Shown piece after piece: positions 33,477-42,810 of a stretch of DNA of 64,000 nucleotides. This stretch comes from CAWELS01 sp964468205 (lineage in GTDB: Bacteria; Acidobacteriota; Terriglobia; Bryobacterales; Bryobacteraceae). The notes under the pieces are model-generated. The model was not told where the DNA came from. It did not search any database and saw nothing but the letters and a program-made list of their open reading frames with translations. Each line of letters begins with the position of its first letter. The stretch's first letter is position 1. The position numbers and the translations under genes were made by a program. The stretch covers positions 1 through 64,000 of the forward strand of contig CAYXVG010000001.1 of assembly GCA_964468205.1 (NCBI GenBank), read 5' to 3'.

Positions 33477-33647
33477 ATGGCAATCAGCGCGGAGTTGCTC
33501 GAACTGCTGGTATGTCCGATCTGCAAATCGGCGCTCGAGCCAAAACAGGATGACAAGGCACTGAGGTGCCTCGGGTGCAACCACGTGTATCCCATCCGTG
33601 ACGATATTCCAGTGATGCTGATTGAGGAGGCGCGCCTGGACGCGTAA
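33477..33647 (+). CDS. Trm112/YcaR family small zinc-ribbon-like protein
   Basis: A 56-residue protein of the Trm112/UPF0434 family. It starts MAISAELLELLVCPICKSALEP and ends YPIRDDIPVMLIEEARLDA; CPIC and CLGC provide two CxxC pairs for zinc. In many bacteria it lies near tetraacyldisaccharide kinase or other lipid A genes, which fits the heptosyltransferase and MsbA genes right after it. The next gene's ATG lies 14 bases past its stop. The role is unknown; eukaryotic and archaeal Trm112 activates methyltransferases. Confidence 0.88.
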   Translation: MAISAELLELLVCPICKSALEPKQDDKALRCLGCNHVYPIRDDIPVMLIEEARLDA

Positions 33648-33660
33648 GTGGACCGCTGGC

Positions 33661-34572
33661 ATGGAGAGCGTCCTCGATCAGATTCCCCAAGGTGGCAAGG
33701 CGTTCATCATACGCCTGCGCTCACTGGGGGATTGCGTTCTTACCACCCCGGCCATCGCGCTACTCAAGGGCCACCGGCCGGATTTACGGATAAGCGTCGT
33801 GGTGGAGGACCGGTTTGCGGGCGTCTTCGAAGGGAACCCCGAAATTTACGAAATTCTCACTCCGGCCATCACTTCCATCGCCGGCCGCCGGCCGGACCTC
33901 TGCCTGAATCTTCATGGCGGCAGCCGTAGCATCGCGTTTACGGCGCTATCCGGCGCCCGCTTCCGGGCCGGGTTTGCACACTTCCGCGGCTCTGCAGTCT
34001 ACAACGTGAAGATTCCCAGGGCGCAGGATATTCTCGCCGAGGAGCGAATCGTGCATACGGCCGAACATATCGCCTCGGCCATGTTCCACCTCGGCGTTCC
34101 CCGCGCCGAGATTCCTCGGGCGAGGTTGGCCGCTCCACGCCCGGAGCCGGGACGCCCCTATGCGGTGATTCACGCCCAGGCTTCGGCGCCCGATAAGACC
34201 TGGCCGGCGGAGCGGTTTCAAGAGGTGGCACTCCATCTGAAGGAGGAGTGCGGGCTGGAACCGGTCTTCATCGGCGCGGCCGGCGATGATCTGCGTCCCT
34301 TCGTTGTGCACCGGATATTGGCTGGACAGCCTCTTGCCGCGGTAAAGAAGCTGATGGCGGGGGCGTCACTGTTTGTGGGCAACGACAGCGGCCCGTCGCA
34401 CATGGCCGCCGCTTTCGGCGTTCCAGTGGTTGCGCTCTTCGGCAAATCAGATCCTCACATCTGGCGACCGTGGCGCACTGAAACCGTTGTTTTGCAGTCG
34501 CCGGACAGTATTGCGGCAATTCCGGTAGCAGACGTGTTGGAGGCGATTCAGAGGCTGCAGGTGAAGGCATGA
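33661..34572 (+). CDS. Glycosyltransferase family 9 (heptosyltransferase-like)
   Basis: A 303-residue GT-B enzyme related to ADP-heptose:LPS heptosyltransferases. The start FIIRLRSLGDCVLTTPAIALL matches the family's nucleotide-loop beginning. The donor-domain motif appears as VGNDSGPSHMAAAFGVPVVALFGKSDP. The ATG at 33661 is chosen because the frame upstream lies within the Trm112-like gene. It overlaps msbA by four bases (ATGA). The context with MsbA suggests work on the LPS core, but the sugar transferred is not proven; a short N-terminus and 303 residues are slightly below usual. Confidence 0.88.
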   Translation: MESVLDQIPQGGKAFIIRLRSLGDCVLTTPAIALLKGHRPDLRISVVVEDRFAGVFEGNPEIYEILTPAITSIAGRRPDLCLNLHGGSRSIAFTALSGARFRAGFAHFRGSAVYNVKIPRAQDILAEERIVHTAEHIASAMFHLGVPRAEIPRARLAAPRPEPGRPYAVIHAQASAPDKTWPAERFQEVALHLKEECGLEPVFIGAAGDDLRPFVVHRILAGQPLAAVKKLMAGASLFVGNDSGPSHMAAAFGVPVVALFGKSDPHIWRPWRTETVVLQSPDSIAAIPVADVLEAIQRLQVKA

Positions 34573-36392
34573 GAAAGTTCTTCCGGCTGCTTCGCTACGT
34601 GCGCCCGTACAGCCTTCCGCTGCTGGCATCGGTCGCGTTCATGGCCGTCGCCGGCATCGCTCACGCGATGATCGCGCTTCTCATCAGGCCGATTCTCGAC
34701 CGCGTTCTCGACCCCTCCGCGCCGGAGGAACCCGTCGCGCTCTTCAGTTTTCTGGGCCGCACGCTGTACCTCGCGGACATCGTTCCGGCGCCAATTCACA
34801 ATGTTTGGACCATGGTGGCTTTCGCGATCCTCGCCGTCTTCCTCACCAAGGGGAGTTGCGACTACGTTGGAAACTACCTGATCAACTACACGGGGTTGTC
34901 GGCCATCACGGACCTTCGCCAGCGCTGTTTCGACCACATTCTCAAGCAGGACATGCAGTTTTTCGAGATGCACGCCACCGGGAAGCTGATGTCGTCCATC
35001 ATGATCGACATCGAAAAGATGCAAGTGGCGGTCTCGCACATTCTGGCCGACTTGCTGCGGCAGGTGTTCACGGCTACCGGGCTGCTGCTGGTGGTTCTGC
35101 ATACGGACTGGAAGCTATCGCTCGTAAGCCTGACGGTGCTGCCCATCGTTCTCGTACCCACGCTGCGCATTGGCCGGCGCATTCGCGGTACAACCCGCCG
35201 CGCCCAGGACTACGCCGCCGAGCTAAACCAGATTCTGCAGGAAGCCTTGGGCGGCCATCAGGTAGTGAAGTCATTTGCTCAGGAGGCCCACGAGTCCGGG
35301 CGTTTCCACACGGCCGCGAACCGCTGGAAGCGCGAAAGCCTGAAGTACGTGGCCCAGCAGGCGCTCGCGACGCCAATGATCGAGTTTTTCGCCGCTATCA
35401 CGATCATCGGGCTACTCACATATGCCCGTGGGCAGATCATGGCGGGCGCGATGACCAGCGGCGAGTTCATGACCTTCGTGGTGGCGCTGCTCATGCTCTA
35501 CGAGCCGGTGAAGCGTCTGGCGGGTATCCACAATATCTTTCAGCAGGCCATCGGCGCGTCACAGCGGGTGTTTGAGTATCTCGACACCCGCGAGTTGGTG
35601 ACCGACAAGCCCGGCGCCCGGCCACTCGAGCGTTTCGAACGCTCAATCCGGTTCGAGGGAGTGAGATTCCACTATCCGAATACGCCCCAGGGCTTTGTGC
35701 TGGCAGGAATCGATCTCGAAGTAAACTACGGCGAGGTGGTAGCTCTGGTCGGCCCGAGCGGCGCCGGCAAGACGACGCTCGCGAACCTGCTTCCCCGCTT
35801 CTTCGACGTTTCGGCCGGAGCGATTCGGATTGATGGCGTCGACATTCGGGATCTGAACTTGAGGAGCCTGCGGGAGAATATTGGGATCGTGGCCCAGGAT
35901 ACCTTCCTTTTCAACGACACCGTCGCGAACAACATCCGCTACGGCCGCCGGGACGCCGCTAACGAAGAGGTCCGGACTGCGGCCCGGAACGCCCTGGCCG
36001 ACGAGTTTATCGGCAACCTGCCGGCCGGGTACGAGACAATCATCGGAGAACGCGGCGCGAAGCTGAGTGGCGGCCAGCGGCAGCGCTTGGCCATCGCCCG
36101 CGCGCTGCTCAAGAACGCCCCCATACTCATACTTGATGAGGCAACCTCGCATCTCGACACCGAGTCGGAGTTACTTGTTCAACGGGCCTTGTCCAACCTG
36201 ATGGAAGACCGCACGGTGATCGTGATCGCTCACCGCCTCTCGACCATTCGCCGGGCGGATAAGATCGCCGTGCTCGACAGTGGCCGGATCTCGGAGATCG
36301 GAAACCATGAAGAACTGGTGGCGGGCGGCGGAATCTATCAGCGGCTCCATGAACTGCAGTTTCTGGAGACCGGCCCAGTGGTGAACCCTTGA
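34569..36392 (+). CDS. msbA: Lipid A/LPS core exporter, MsbA-type ABC transporter
   Basis: A 607-residue half-transporter that dimerises and flips lipid A-core across the inner membrane using ATP. Six transmembrane helices span about 15-320. The nucleotide-binding domain has Walker A GPSGAGKTT (395-403), Q-loop QDTFLFND, signature LSGGQ (499-503) and Walker B ILILDEAT (519-526), with the His in AHRLST. The match to MsbA is by family and by context with a heptosyltransferase gene; a related multidrug ABC exporter is a small alternative. Its start overlaps the previous stop and its stop overlaps the TTG of yicC. Confidence 0.9.
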   Translation: MRKFFRLLRYVRPYSLPLLASVAFMAVAGIAHAMIALLIRPILDRVLDPSAPEEPVALFSFLGRTLYLADIVPAPIHNVWTMVAFAILAVFLTKGSCDYVGNYLINYTGLSAITDLRQRCFDHILKQDMQFFEMHATGKLMSSIMIDIEKMQVAVSHILADLLRQVFTATGLLLVVLHTDWKLSLVSLTVLPIVLVPTLRIGRRIRGTTRRAQDYAAELNQILQEALGGHQVVKSFAQEAHESGRFHTAANRWKRESLKYVAQQALATPMIEFFAAITIIGLLTYARGQIMAGAMTSGEFMTFVVALLMLYEPVKRLAGIHNIFQQAIGASQRVFEYLDTRELVTDKPGARPLERFERSIRFEGVRFHYPNTPQGFVLAGIDLEVNYGEVVALVGPSGAGKTTLANLLPRFFDVSAGAIRIDGVDIRDLNLRSLRENIGIVAQDTFLFNDTVANNIRYGRRDAANEEVRTAARNALADEFIGNLPAGYETIIGERGAKLSGGQRQRLAIARALLKNAPILILDEATSHLDTESELLVQRALSNLMEDRTVIVIAHRLSTIRRADKIAVLDSGRISEIGNHEELVAGGGIYQRLHELQFLETGPVVNP

Positions 36393-37306
36393 CACAATCA
36401 AAGCGCCCCCCCCAGCCTATTCGCAGCATGACCGGCTTTGCCCGCATCAAAAGAGACCTGCCGGCCGGAGAGTTGATCCTCAGCCTGAAGAGCCTGAACC
36501 ACCGCGGGCTGGACCTCCGGTTTCACCTGCCTCCGGACGTCGAGCCGCTCGAGAACTCGATGCGGGTGGCGATTGCCAAGTGCATCACGCGCGGCCACGT
36601 GGACATTCGCGTCTCCATTAATCGCGCGCCCGGCGGGGAGTCAGCCGGACTAAATCGCCCGCTGCTCGAAGCTTATCTGGCCGCTTTCAAAAGAGCATCC
36701 GAAGACTACAACCTCCCGTGCGAGCCGGATTTAAATGCTGCGTTCCGGATTCCGGGCATGCTCTCCACGCCGTTGGATGGAGATCTTAGCCCGGAGCTCG
36801 AGTCTTCCATCGCCGCCGCGCTCGAGGATGGGATCGATGGCCTGAATTCCTTCCGCGAGCGGGAGGGTGCGCAACTCGCCGAGGATATCAGCGGCCGGCT
36901 GGAGGCCATTATTGCTGCCGCGGAGCGCATGAACGAGATCCGCGGCCGGGCGCTTCCGCATTTCCACGCACGGCTCAACGAAAGGCTGGCGGAATTGCTG
37001 GAGGGAAACGGTCTGGATCCGCAGCGTCTGGTGCAAGAGGCTGCCGTGCTGGCAGACCGCAGCGACGTAGCCGAAGAACTTGCCCGCTTGACGATCCATG
37101 CTGGCCAGTTGGGTGGAATGCTTGCCGCGGGCGGTGAAATCGGTAAGAAGATCGATTTCCTGCTCCAGGAAATGCACCGGGAAACCAACACGATTCTTTC
37201 GAAGACGAACGGGATCGGGGAGGCCGGACTGGAAATCACTGATCTCGCGCTCGCCACAAAAGCGAACATCGAGAAGATCCGCGAACAGGCCTTGAACCTG
37301 GAATGA
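36389..37306 (+). CDS. YicC family endoribonuclease-like protein
   Basis: A 305-residue protein of the YicC/YloC family, RNA-acting proteins implicated in small-RNA decay. The N-terminus IRSMTGFARI and RSLNHRGLDLRF-like element (LKSLNHRGLDLRFHL), the central domain and the C-terminal KKIDFLLQEMHRETNTILSK are characteristic. I place the start at TTG 36389, which overlaps the msbA stop (TTGA), because the conserved IRSM precedes the first internal ATG (36428). It overlaps gmk by four bases, a common pairing of yicC and gmk. Confidence 0.9.
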   Translation: MTQSKRPPQPIRSMTGFARIKRDLPAGELILSLKSLNHRGLDLRFHLPPDVEPLENSMRVAIAKCITRGHVDIRVSINRAPGGESAGLNRPLLEAYLAAFKRASEDYNLPCEPDLNAAFRIPGMLSTPLDGDLSPELESSIAAALEDGIDGLNSFREREGAQLAEDISGRLEAIIAAAERMNEIRGRALPHFHARLNERLAELLEGNGLDPQRLVQEAAVLADRSDVAEELARLTIHAGQLGGMLAAGGEIGKKIDFLLQEMHRETNTILSKTNGIGEAGLEITDLALATKANIEKIREQALNLE

Positions 37307-37932
37307 CGAACATCTTCATTGTTTCCGCGCCGTCGGGATCTGGAAAATCTACGTTGCTGCGGGGAGTGTTCCAGCGGGACTCGAACCTGGTTTTCTCGAT
37401 CTCCTACACCACCCGCGCCCCGCGAGGCAAGGAAGTTAACGGACAAGACTACAACTTCATCAGCCGGGCCGAATTCGAGCGGGAGGCCGCCGGCGGCGCC
37501 TTCTTGGAGTCGGCCGATGTTTTCGGCCACTATTACGGCACTCACCGCCGGTATTACGACCAGGCGGTTCGCGAGGGTAAGGATCTGGTCCTCGACATCG
37601 ACGTACAAGGTGCGAGACAATTAAAAGGCAGGCTGAAAGACACGGTGAGCGTCTTCATTCTGCCACCTTCCCGCGACGAACTGGACAAACGGTTACGCGC
37701 GAGATCCGAGGACTCCGACGACACAATCCGTCTCCGGTTGCGCGGAGCCACCCAGGAGATTCGGCGCTGCGCCGAATATGACTATGTGATCGTCAACCGG
37801 GAGGTAGAGAGTGCGACGGCCGATCTGGCAAAGATCATTGCCGTGGCGCGCATGCGACACGGCAGCAGGGAAGACGAGATTCGGTTGATCCTCAGAGAAT
37901 TTGAGCGGCCGTATCCGGACGAGGACGAGTAA
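37303..37932 (+). CDS. gmk: Guanylate kinase
   Basis: A 209-residue P-loop kinase that phosphorylates GMP to GDP. The P-loop is SAPSGSGKST (about 8-17), and the GMP-binding elements SYTTRAPRG, NGQDYNFIS, FGHYYGT and DIDVQGA are present. The C-terminal SEDSDDTIRLRLRGA is the lid/arginine region. The last 20 residues are acidic and variable. ATG overlaps the yicC stop (ATGA), and rpoZ begins 12 bases after its stop, an arrangement conserved in many bacteria. Confidence 0.95.
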   Translation: MTNIFIVSAPSGSGKSTLLRGVFQRDSNLVFSISYTTRAPRGKEVNGQDYNFISRAEFEREAAGGAFLESADVFGHYYGTHRRYYDQAVREGKDLVLDIDVQGARQLKGRLKDTVSVFILPPSRDELDKRLRARSEDSDDTIRLRLRGATQEIRRCAEYDYVIVNREVESATADLAKIIAVARMRHGSREDEIRLILREFERPYPDEDE

Positions 37933-37944
37933 AGACAACTAGCC

Positions 37945-38214
37945 ATGAGTAATATGGACCTAGGTATCAGAGCACCGAAGTTTGCCATTCCGGATGATCC
38001 GGAACAGAGCACCTACCGATTTATTATTGTTGCCGCGAAGCGCGCCCGGCAGCTCCAGGAGGGCGCCCGCAGTTTCCTGCCGACCACGGCCAAGAAACCG
38101 ACGGTAATCGCCATTGAAGAGGTTCGCCGCGGGCTCGTAAAGTATGAAGATCCGATTCGCGACGGGCAGCCCGAGCAGGATCCCAGCGCGGATCTGCTCG
38201 AGGAGAGCATCTAG
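37945..38214 (+). CDS. rpoZ: RNA polymerase omega subunit
   Basis: An 89-residue omega subunit that helps fold and stabilise the RNA polymerase beta-prime subunit. The core YRFIIVAAKRARQLQEGA (about 28-45) carries the conserved RxxIxAxKRARQL pattern, followed by KPTVIAIEEVRRGLV. The C-terminal tail is acidic. The gene lies between gmk and coaBC, the order expected in many genomes, and its stop is three bases before the coaBC start. Confidence 0.93.
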   Translation: MSNMDLGIRAPKFAIPDDPEQSTYRFIIVAAKRARQLQEGARSFLPTTAKKPTVIAIEEVRRGLVKYEDPIRDGQPEQDPSADLLEESI

Positions 38215-38217
38215 GCA

Positions 38218-39432
38218 ATGAATGTTGTGCTCGGCGTCGGTGGCGGCATAGCTGCCTACAAGGCGGCCGAGGTGGCGCGTGTCCTGCGGGACCGCGGATT
38301 CCCCGTTCAACCGGTAATGACCGCCGCCGCGCAAGAGTTTATCCGCCCCCTCACCTTTGCCGCCCTGACCGGAAAGAAGGTCATCACCGATCTGTTCGCC
38401 GGCCGGAGCGGTGATGATGTCCTGGCCAGCGCGGTCGAGCACATTCAGGTGGCGCAGGAGAACGACATTCTTCTCGTGGCTCCCGCGACGGCGGATCTCA
38501 TCAGTAAATTCGCCAATGGCCTGGCAAACGACTTCCTAACGACGCTGTACCTTGCGTTTAAAGGCCGCGTGATTCTCGCCCCGGCCATGAACACCAACAT
38601 GTGGGAGCACCCGGCCGTGCGGGAAAACCTGCACCGGCTCCGCGACCGCGGGATAGTAATCGTCGGCCCCGAAGCGGGTCCGCTGGCCTGCGGAATGACG
38701 GGGCCGGGGCGGCTGGCTGACCCTTTGGCTATTGCGGACGCGGTGACGCGAATCGCGGCCGCGCGGCGCGACCTCGACGGCGAGAACATTGTAATTACGG
38801 CAGGCCCGACCGAAGAGCCGCTTGACCCGGTCCGTTTCATTTCCAACCGTTCGAGCGGAAAGATGGGCTATGCGCTGGCGGAATGCGCCGCTTTGCGCGG
38901 AGCGCGGGTCACGCTGATCAGCGGCCCGGTTTCGATCCCGGCGCCAGCCGGCGTAAGTCTCGTCGCCATCCGCACCGCCCTTGAGATGCGGGAGGCGGTA
39001 ATGGACCATCTCGAAGAGGCCTCGATAATCATGAAGGCCGCCGCGGTCGCCGATTATCACGTCTCGAATGTTCCCCAGCAGAAGATGAAGAAGACGGCAA
39101 TGCGGCTCTCGCTCGAGCTCGATCCCACGCCCGACATCCTGGCGGAGGTTGGCCAGAAGAAGGAGGATCGTCTGCTAATCGGATTCGCCGCCGAGACCGA
39201 CAACCTCGTCCCGGAGGCCCGGCGGAAACTGCAGTCGAAGAACTGCGACATGGTGGTGGCAAACCTGGTTGGCCGAGAGGGCAGTGGATTTGAAGCCGAC
39301 GAAAACGAGGTGACGCTGGTGATGAGCACCGGCGAATCCGTAAAGCTGGCGCTGGCGCCAAAGCTCGAGGTGGCCGACTCCATTCTTGACCACGCGCTAA
39401 AACTGCGACTTGCCCTCCACGCGTCTCAATGA
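38218..39432 (+). CDS. coaBC: Bifunctional phosphopantothenoylcysteine decarboxylase / synthetase (Dfp)
   Basis: A 404-residue fusion in CoA synthesis. The N-terminal FMN-dependent decarboxylase (about 1-180) has GGGIAAYKAAEVAR, the ATADLISKFANGLANDFL stretch and PAMNTNMW, and the active-site Cys in GPLACGMTGPGR. The C-terminal synthetase (about 185-404) begins VITAGPTEEPLDPVRFISNRSS and contains KNCDMVVAN. The length is complete. The start follows rpoZ by three bases, and its stop overlaps the uracil-DNA glycosylase start (ATGA). Confidence 0.95.
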   Translation: MNVVLGVGGGIAAYKAAEVARVLRDRGFPVQPVMTAAAQEFIRPLTFAALTGKKVITDLFAGRSGDDVLASAVEHIQVAQENDILLVAPATADLISKFANGLANDFLTTLYLAFKGRVILAPAMNTNMWEHPAVRENLHRLRDRGIVIVGPEAGPLACGMTGPGRLADPLAIADAVTRIAAARRDLDGENIVITAGPTEEPLDPVRFISNRSSGKMGYALAECAALRGARVTLISGPVSIPAPAGVSLVAIRTALEMREAVMDHLEEASIIMKAAAVADYHVSNVPQQKMKKTAMRLSLELDPTPDILAEVGQKKEDRLLIGFAAETDNLVPEARRKLQSKNCDMVVANLVGREGSGFEADENEVTLVMSTGESVKLALAPKLEVADSILDHALKLRLALHASQ

Positions 39433-40220
39433 ACCCCGCCCAACTTCGGAGGTATCTCGAGTTTTACCAGGACCTGGGCATCAAAAGCGTTTACCGCCGT
39501 GAGCCACAGTCTGGCAAAGCGGAAACACACAGCCCCTCCACAACAAGCGCTTCCCCGCCCGTCGAGGCGATGCAACCGGGAATCCCCGACCCATCACCCC
39601 AGCCAGAACTCCTCGCGGCCGGTGATCTGCCAAGCATGGCCCCGGCAGGCGATTCGATTCAGAAGATCATCGATGACATCGGCGACTGCAAGCGGTGCCG
39701 GCTCCACAAAGGGCGCAACAAGATCGTCTTCGGCGACGGAGACGAGAACACCTGGCTGGTGTTTGTCGGCGAGGGGCCGGGCGCCGATGAAGACGCTCAG
39801 GGAATACCTTTTGTCGGCCGCGCCGGTCAACTCCTGACACGGATGATCGAAAACACAGCCAAGGGCGAGGGCATCCCGATTGAGCGCAAGGACGTCTATA
39901 TCTGCAATGTCGTCAAGTGCCGCCCTCCGGACAATCGCAACCCGGAGAAAGACGAGATGGAGATCTGCGGGCAGTTTCTTTTCCGCCAACTCATGGTCAT
40001 CAAACCCAAAGCGATTGTCGCCCTCGGCGGCATTGCATCGAAAGCGCTATTGAACACCAAGGAGGGAGTGACGCGGCTGCGTGGTAACTGGCGGCGCTGG
40101 AACGACATCCCGGTGATGGTCACATACCACCCGTCATTCCTGCTCCGGGCTTACAACAAGGAGGCCAAGCGCCTTGCCTGGGAAGACCTGAAGAAGGTCC
40201 TGCACTATGTCTATGACTAA
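39429..40220 (+). CDS. Family 4 uracil-DNA glycosylase (Fe-S)
   Basis: A 263-residue repair enzyme that removes uracil from DNA. The uracil-binding motif GEGPGADED lies near 114-122 and the second motif HPSFLL near 235. Cys87, Cys90, Cys164 and Cys180 fit the 4Fe-4S ligands of family 4 UDGs. Residues 1-75 form a Pro/Ser-rich linker-like N-terminal extension before the catalytic domain (about 78-255), absent from the short archaeal members but common in bacteria. The start overlaps coaBC, and tmk begins 14 bases before its end. Confidence 0.92.
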   Translation: MNPAQLRRYLEFYQDLGIKSVYRREPQSGKAETHSPSTTSASPPVEAMQPGIPDPSPQPELLAAGDLPSMAPAGDSIQKIIDDIGDCKRCRLHKGRNKIVFGDGDENTWLVFVGEGPGADEDAQGIPFVGRAGQLLTRMIENTAKGEGIPIERKDVYICNVVKCRPPDNRNPEKDEMEICGQFLFRQLMVIKPKAIVALGGIASKALLNTKEGVTRLRGNWRRWNDIPVMVTYHPSFLLRAYNKEAKRLAWEDLKKVLHYVYD

Positions 40221-40875
40221 GCCTCGGCGAGGTTTGTTCGTCACTTTTGAGGGTATAGACGGCTGCGGCAAATCGACCCAGATGAGGCTGCTGATTGACC
40301 GGCTTCGCGCCTCTGGCCATGAGGTTGTCGAGACGGTGGAGCCGGGCGGCACGTCGATCGGCCGTCAGATTCGCCGGGTGCTGCTTGACGCACGAAACCA
40401 GGAAATCGCTCCCACTACCGAACTCCTGCTCTACTTCGCCTCCCGGGCACAGAACGTCGATGAGGTGATCCGCCCCGCTGTCGATGCCGGGCGCATTGTG
40501 GTGTCGGACCGCTACACAGACTCGACAATGGTCTACCAGGGATTCGCCCGAGGCTTGGGCGAACAGGTTGTGGCCGACCTCCACCGCGTCGCCTGCCGCG
40601 GGATGGATCCCGACATCACCATCTATCTTGCTATTGACCTCGATACCAGCCTCGGCCGGGCGCGGGCACGAAACGACCAGGTCATAGGAGAGTCGGCGGT
40701 GGAAACGCGAATGGACGAGCAATCGGCGAACTTCTACCGGAAGGTGTGCGAGGGTTATGAACTGCTTGCCGCCCGCGAGCCCCGGTATCGCAAAATTGAC
40801 GCCAACCGCGCTGTGGAAACGATCGCCACGGACGTGTGGACCGCCGTGGCAAAGCAACTCGGACCCCATGTTTGA
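40207..40875 (+). CDS. tmk: Thymidylate kinase
   Basis: A 222-residue kinase that converts dTMP to dTDP. The P-loop is FEGIDGCGKST near residues 14-24, the DR(Y/H) element is SDRYTDST and the arginine-rich LID is near ARARNDQ. EPGGTSIGRQIR is the nucleotide-binding beginning. Start ATG 40207 overlaps the UDG gene by 14 bases; ATG 40213 is an alternative. It ends inside the start of holB, so Tmk and delta-prime are co-translated, a common pairing. Confidence 0.94.
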   Translation: MSMTKPRRGLFVTFEGIDGCGKSTQMRLLIDRLRASGHEVVETVEPGGTSIGRQIRRVLLDARNQEIAPTTELLLYFASRAQNVDEVIRPAVDAGRIVVSDRYTDSTMVYQGFARGLGEQVVADLHRVACRGMDPDITIYLAIDLDTSLGRARARNDQVIGESAVETRMDEQSANFYRKVCEGYELLAAREPRYRKIDANRAVETIATDVWTAVAKQLGPHV

Positions 40876-41902
40876 GGATTTCATCGGAAATCGTATTGTC
40901 TGCCAAGCTCTGGGGCGAATCCTGGAGAGAGACAGACTCCCCCAGACGCTACTCTTCCATGGCCCTGCGGGCGTCGGGAAGGCGACCCTGGCTCGCCGGC
41001 TCGCCGGCATTCTGCTGGGTGGGGCGGAGAAGATCGAAAAAGACGACCTGAGCCGGCCAGACAACATGGAACGCATCGCCGAACGCGAGAAACTTCCCGC
41101 CGACAAGCGTAATGAAGACCCGCTACTGTTCTCCACCCACCCGGACTTCGTCGTTTTCCCCCCCGATGGCCCCTCCCGCCAGATCACCATCCAGCAGATG
41201 CGCCTGCTCAAGCAACGCAGCCAGTTTGCGCCGCTCAGAGGCGACCGCCGGGTATTTCTCATCGATCAGTTGGATAGGGCCAACGAGAACGCGGCAAACT
41301 CGCTATTGAAAGTGCTTGAGGAGCCCCCGCCGCACCTTGTGCTCATCGCCACCGCGGAGAACGTCTACGATCTGCTACCAACCATCCGTTCACGCGCCGT
41401 GCAGTTCCACCTTTCGCCGTTGTCGCGGGAAGAAATGGAGGAGTTCGCTGCGGCGCGGGACCTGGATCACCCGGATCTCCGGGTGGCGTTATCCAACGGG
41501 AGCCCTGGGATCGCAATTTCGCTTGACCTTGAGGTCTACACCCGCCGGCGGGAAGCAATGCTGGCGTTACTTGGCGCGGCGTCGCGCACTGCCAAATTCA
41601 GCGCCTGGGCGGTTCATGCCGAGAAGCTCGCCGCGGAACGTACCACGAAGCTCGACGCCTATCTGCTGGTGCTTTATTCTTTACTCGATGATCTGGTGCA
41701 AATGCAGAACGGGTTCGATCAAATTCGGAACGTTGATGTTCGCGACCGGCTCGCTCCGCTTGCCGAGGCGGTCCGCTTTCCCTGGCTCCGCGAGGCCGTC
41801 CGGCATAGTGACGAGTTGATCCGGCTGGTGCGGCGAAACATTCAGAAGAGCATCGCACTCGACGCGATGGTGCTGGAACTTCGCGATCTGGCCGCAAGGT
41901 AG
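40868..41902 (+). CDS. holB: DNA polymerase III delta-prime subunit
   Basis: A 344-residue clamp-loader ATPase-like subunit. The Walker A is GPAGVGKAT near 36-44, DRRVFLIDQLDRANENAANSLLKVLEEPPPHL carries the Walker B region and the sensor-1 segment, and TIRSRAVQFHLSPLS follows. There is no clear CxxC zinc module, so a DnaX-like role is less likely and delta-prime fits better. ATG 40868 overlaps tmk by eight bases; a longer frame to 40757 lies within tmk. It is the last gene of the long operon. Confidence 0.88.
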   Translation: MFEDFIGNRIVCQALGRILERDRLPQTLLFHGPAGVGKATLARRLAGILLGGAEKIEKDDLSRPDNMERIAEREKLPADKRNEDPLLFSTHPDFVVFPPDGPSRQITIQQMRLLKQRSQFAPLRGDRRVFLIDQLDRANENAANSLLKVLEEPPPHLVLIATAENVYDLLPTIRSRAVQFHLSPLSREEMEEFAAARDLDHPDLRVALSNGSPGIAISLDLEVYTRRREAMLALLGAASRTAKFSAWAVHAEKLAAERTTKLDAYLLVLYSLLDDLVQMQNGFDQIRNVDVRDRLAPLAEAVRFPWLREAVRHSDELIRLVRRNIQKSIALDAMVLELRDLAAR

Positions 41903-42039
41903 CCCGCGTCACCAAGCTTGGCGGGCCGGGATTCGTGCGTGGCTGAGATTCCGGCCACACGCAGATCCTGCACACGAACATCCACGCCACTTTCTGGCAC
42001 AAAAAGTTGGATTTTGGTATAGAATATGGCCGGGCGGCC

Positions 42040-42810
42040 ATGGCTGAGCTGTATATCGGAACGTCCGGATGGAATTACGACCACTGGCACGGCGTGCTCT
42101 ACCCTCGCGGTCTTAAGCCGCAGAGCTATCTTCGCCACTATGCCACTCGATTGAGCAGTGTTGAGATCTCCGAATCCTTCAGTCATCTGCCCGCCGAGGC
42201 CGAGTTCGAACAATGGGCGGATGCGGTTCCGCCAGACTTCGTCTTCGCGGTGATGGTTCCGAAGTCCATAACACATGGCCGCCGCCTCAGGGACAGCGCG
42301 GGACCATGGGCCGCGTTTCTGGCCCGCGCCCGGCGGCTTGGCTCGAAGTTGGGGCCACTGCTGATTCAGCTTCCACCAACGATGCGTTGCGATATCGGAT
42401 TGCTGGAGCGCTTTCTGGACACTGCGCCGGAAGCCCGGGAGCACCGTCTGGCGCTCCAGGCTCGCCACGATAGCTGGTTTGATCCGCTGGCAATGTACGA
42501 CCTCCGCCGTCTCGGCATCGCGGTGGTCATCGAACACTCGGAACGCTATCCCGAAGCGCCTCATGTTCCCACGGCGCCGTTCCTTTACTTGCGTTTCCAC
42601 GGCCCCGGACAGATGTTCGCTTCCCGCTACCGGACAGCGGACCTCGAGCCATGGGCCCGGCGGATCCACAAATGGATTGAGGAGGACCGCACCGTCTACG
42701 CCTACTTCGCCAATGACTTCGAGGGCCACGCTCTGTCGAACGCCAGGACGCTGTGGCGAATGGTGGAAGAGAAGCCGGTCAGCAAATCCGCGGCAACTGC
42801 TCCCCGCTGA
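42040..42810 (+). CDS. DUF72 family protein
   Basis: A 256-residue member of the DUF72/YecE family, a TIM-barrel-like protein of unknown function. The family pattern is clear: YIGTSGWNYDHWHGVLYPRG (N-terminus), PDFVFAVMVPKSITH, LGPLLIQLPPTM, and the C-terminal YLRFHGP and VYAYFANDFEGHA. The start ATG 42040 follows an AT-rich stretch with TATAGAAT at 42018-42025, which could be a -10 box. An in-frame TTG at 42007 is a less likely start. The 3' end overlaps hypE antisense by 32 bases. Confidence 0.9.
   Translation: MAELYIGTSGWNYDHWHGVLYPRGLKPQSYLRHYATRLSSVEISESFSHLPAEAEFEQWADAVPPDFVFAVMVPKSITHGRRLRDSAGPWAAFLARARRLGSKLGPLLIQLPPTMRCDIGLLERFLDTAPEAREHRLALQARHDSWFDPLAMYDLRRLGIAVVIEHSERYPEAPHVPTAPFLYLRFHGPGQMFASRYRTADLEPWARRIHKWIEEDRTVYAYFANDFEGHALSNARTLWRMVEEKPVSKSAATAPR

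Noticed and set aside
41902..41926. Hairpin GCCCGC/GCGGGC right after holB
   Set aside because: No T tract follows, so it was not called a terminator; the palindrome CCAAGCTTGG within it is short and common.
41991..42016. TGGCAC followed by TTGG upstream of the DUF72 gene, resembling a sigma54 site
   Set aside because: The spacing is one base too long and the -12 element reads TTGG, not TTGC.
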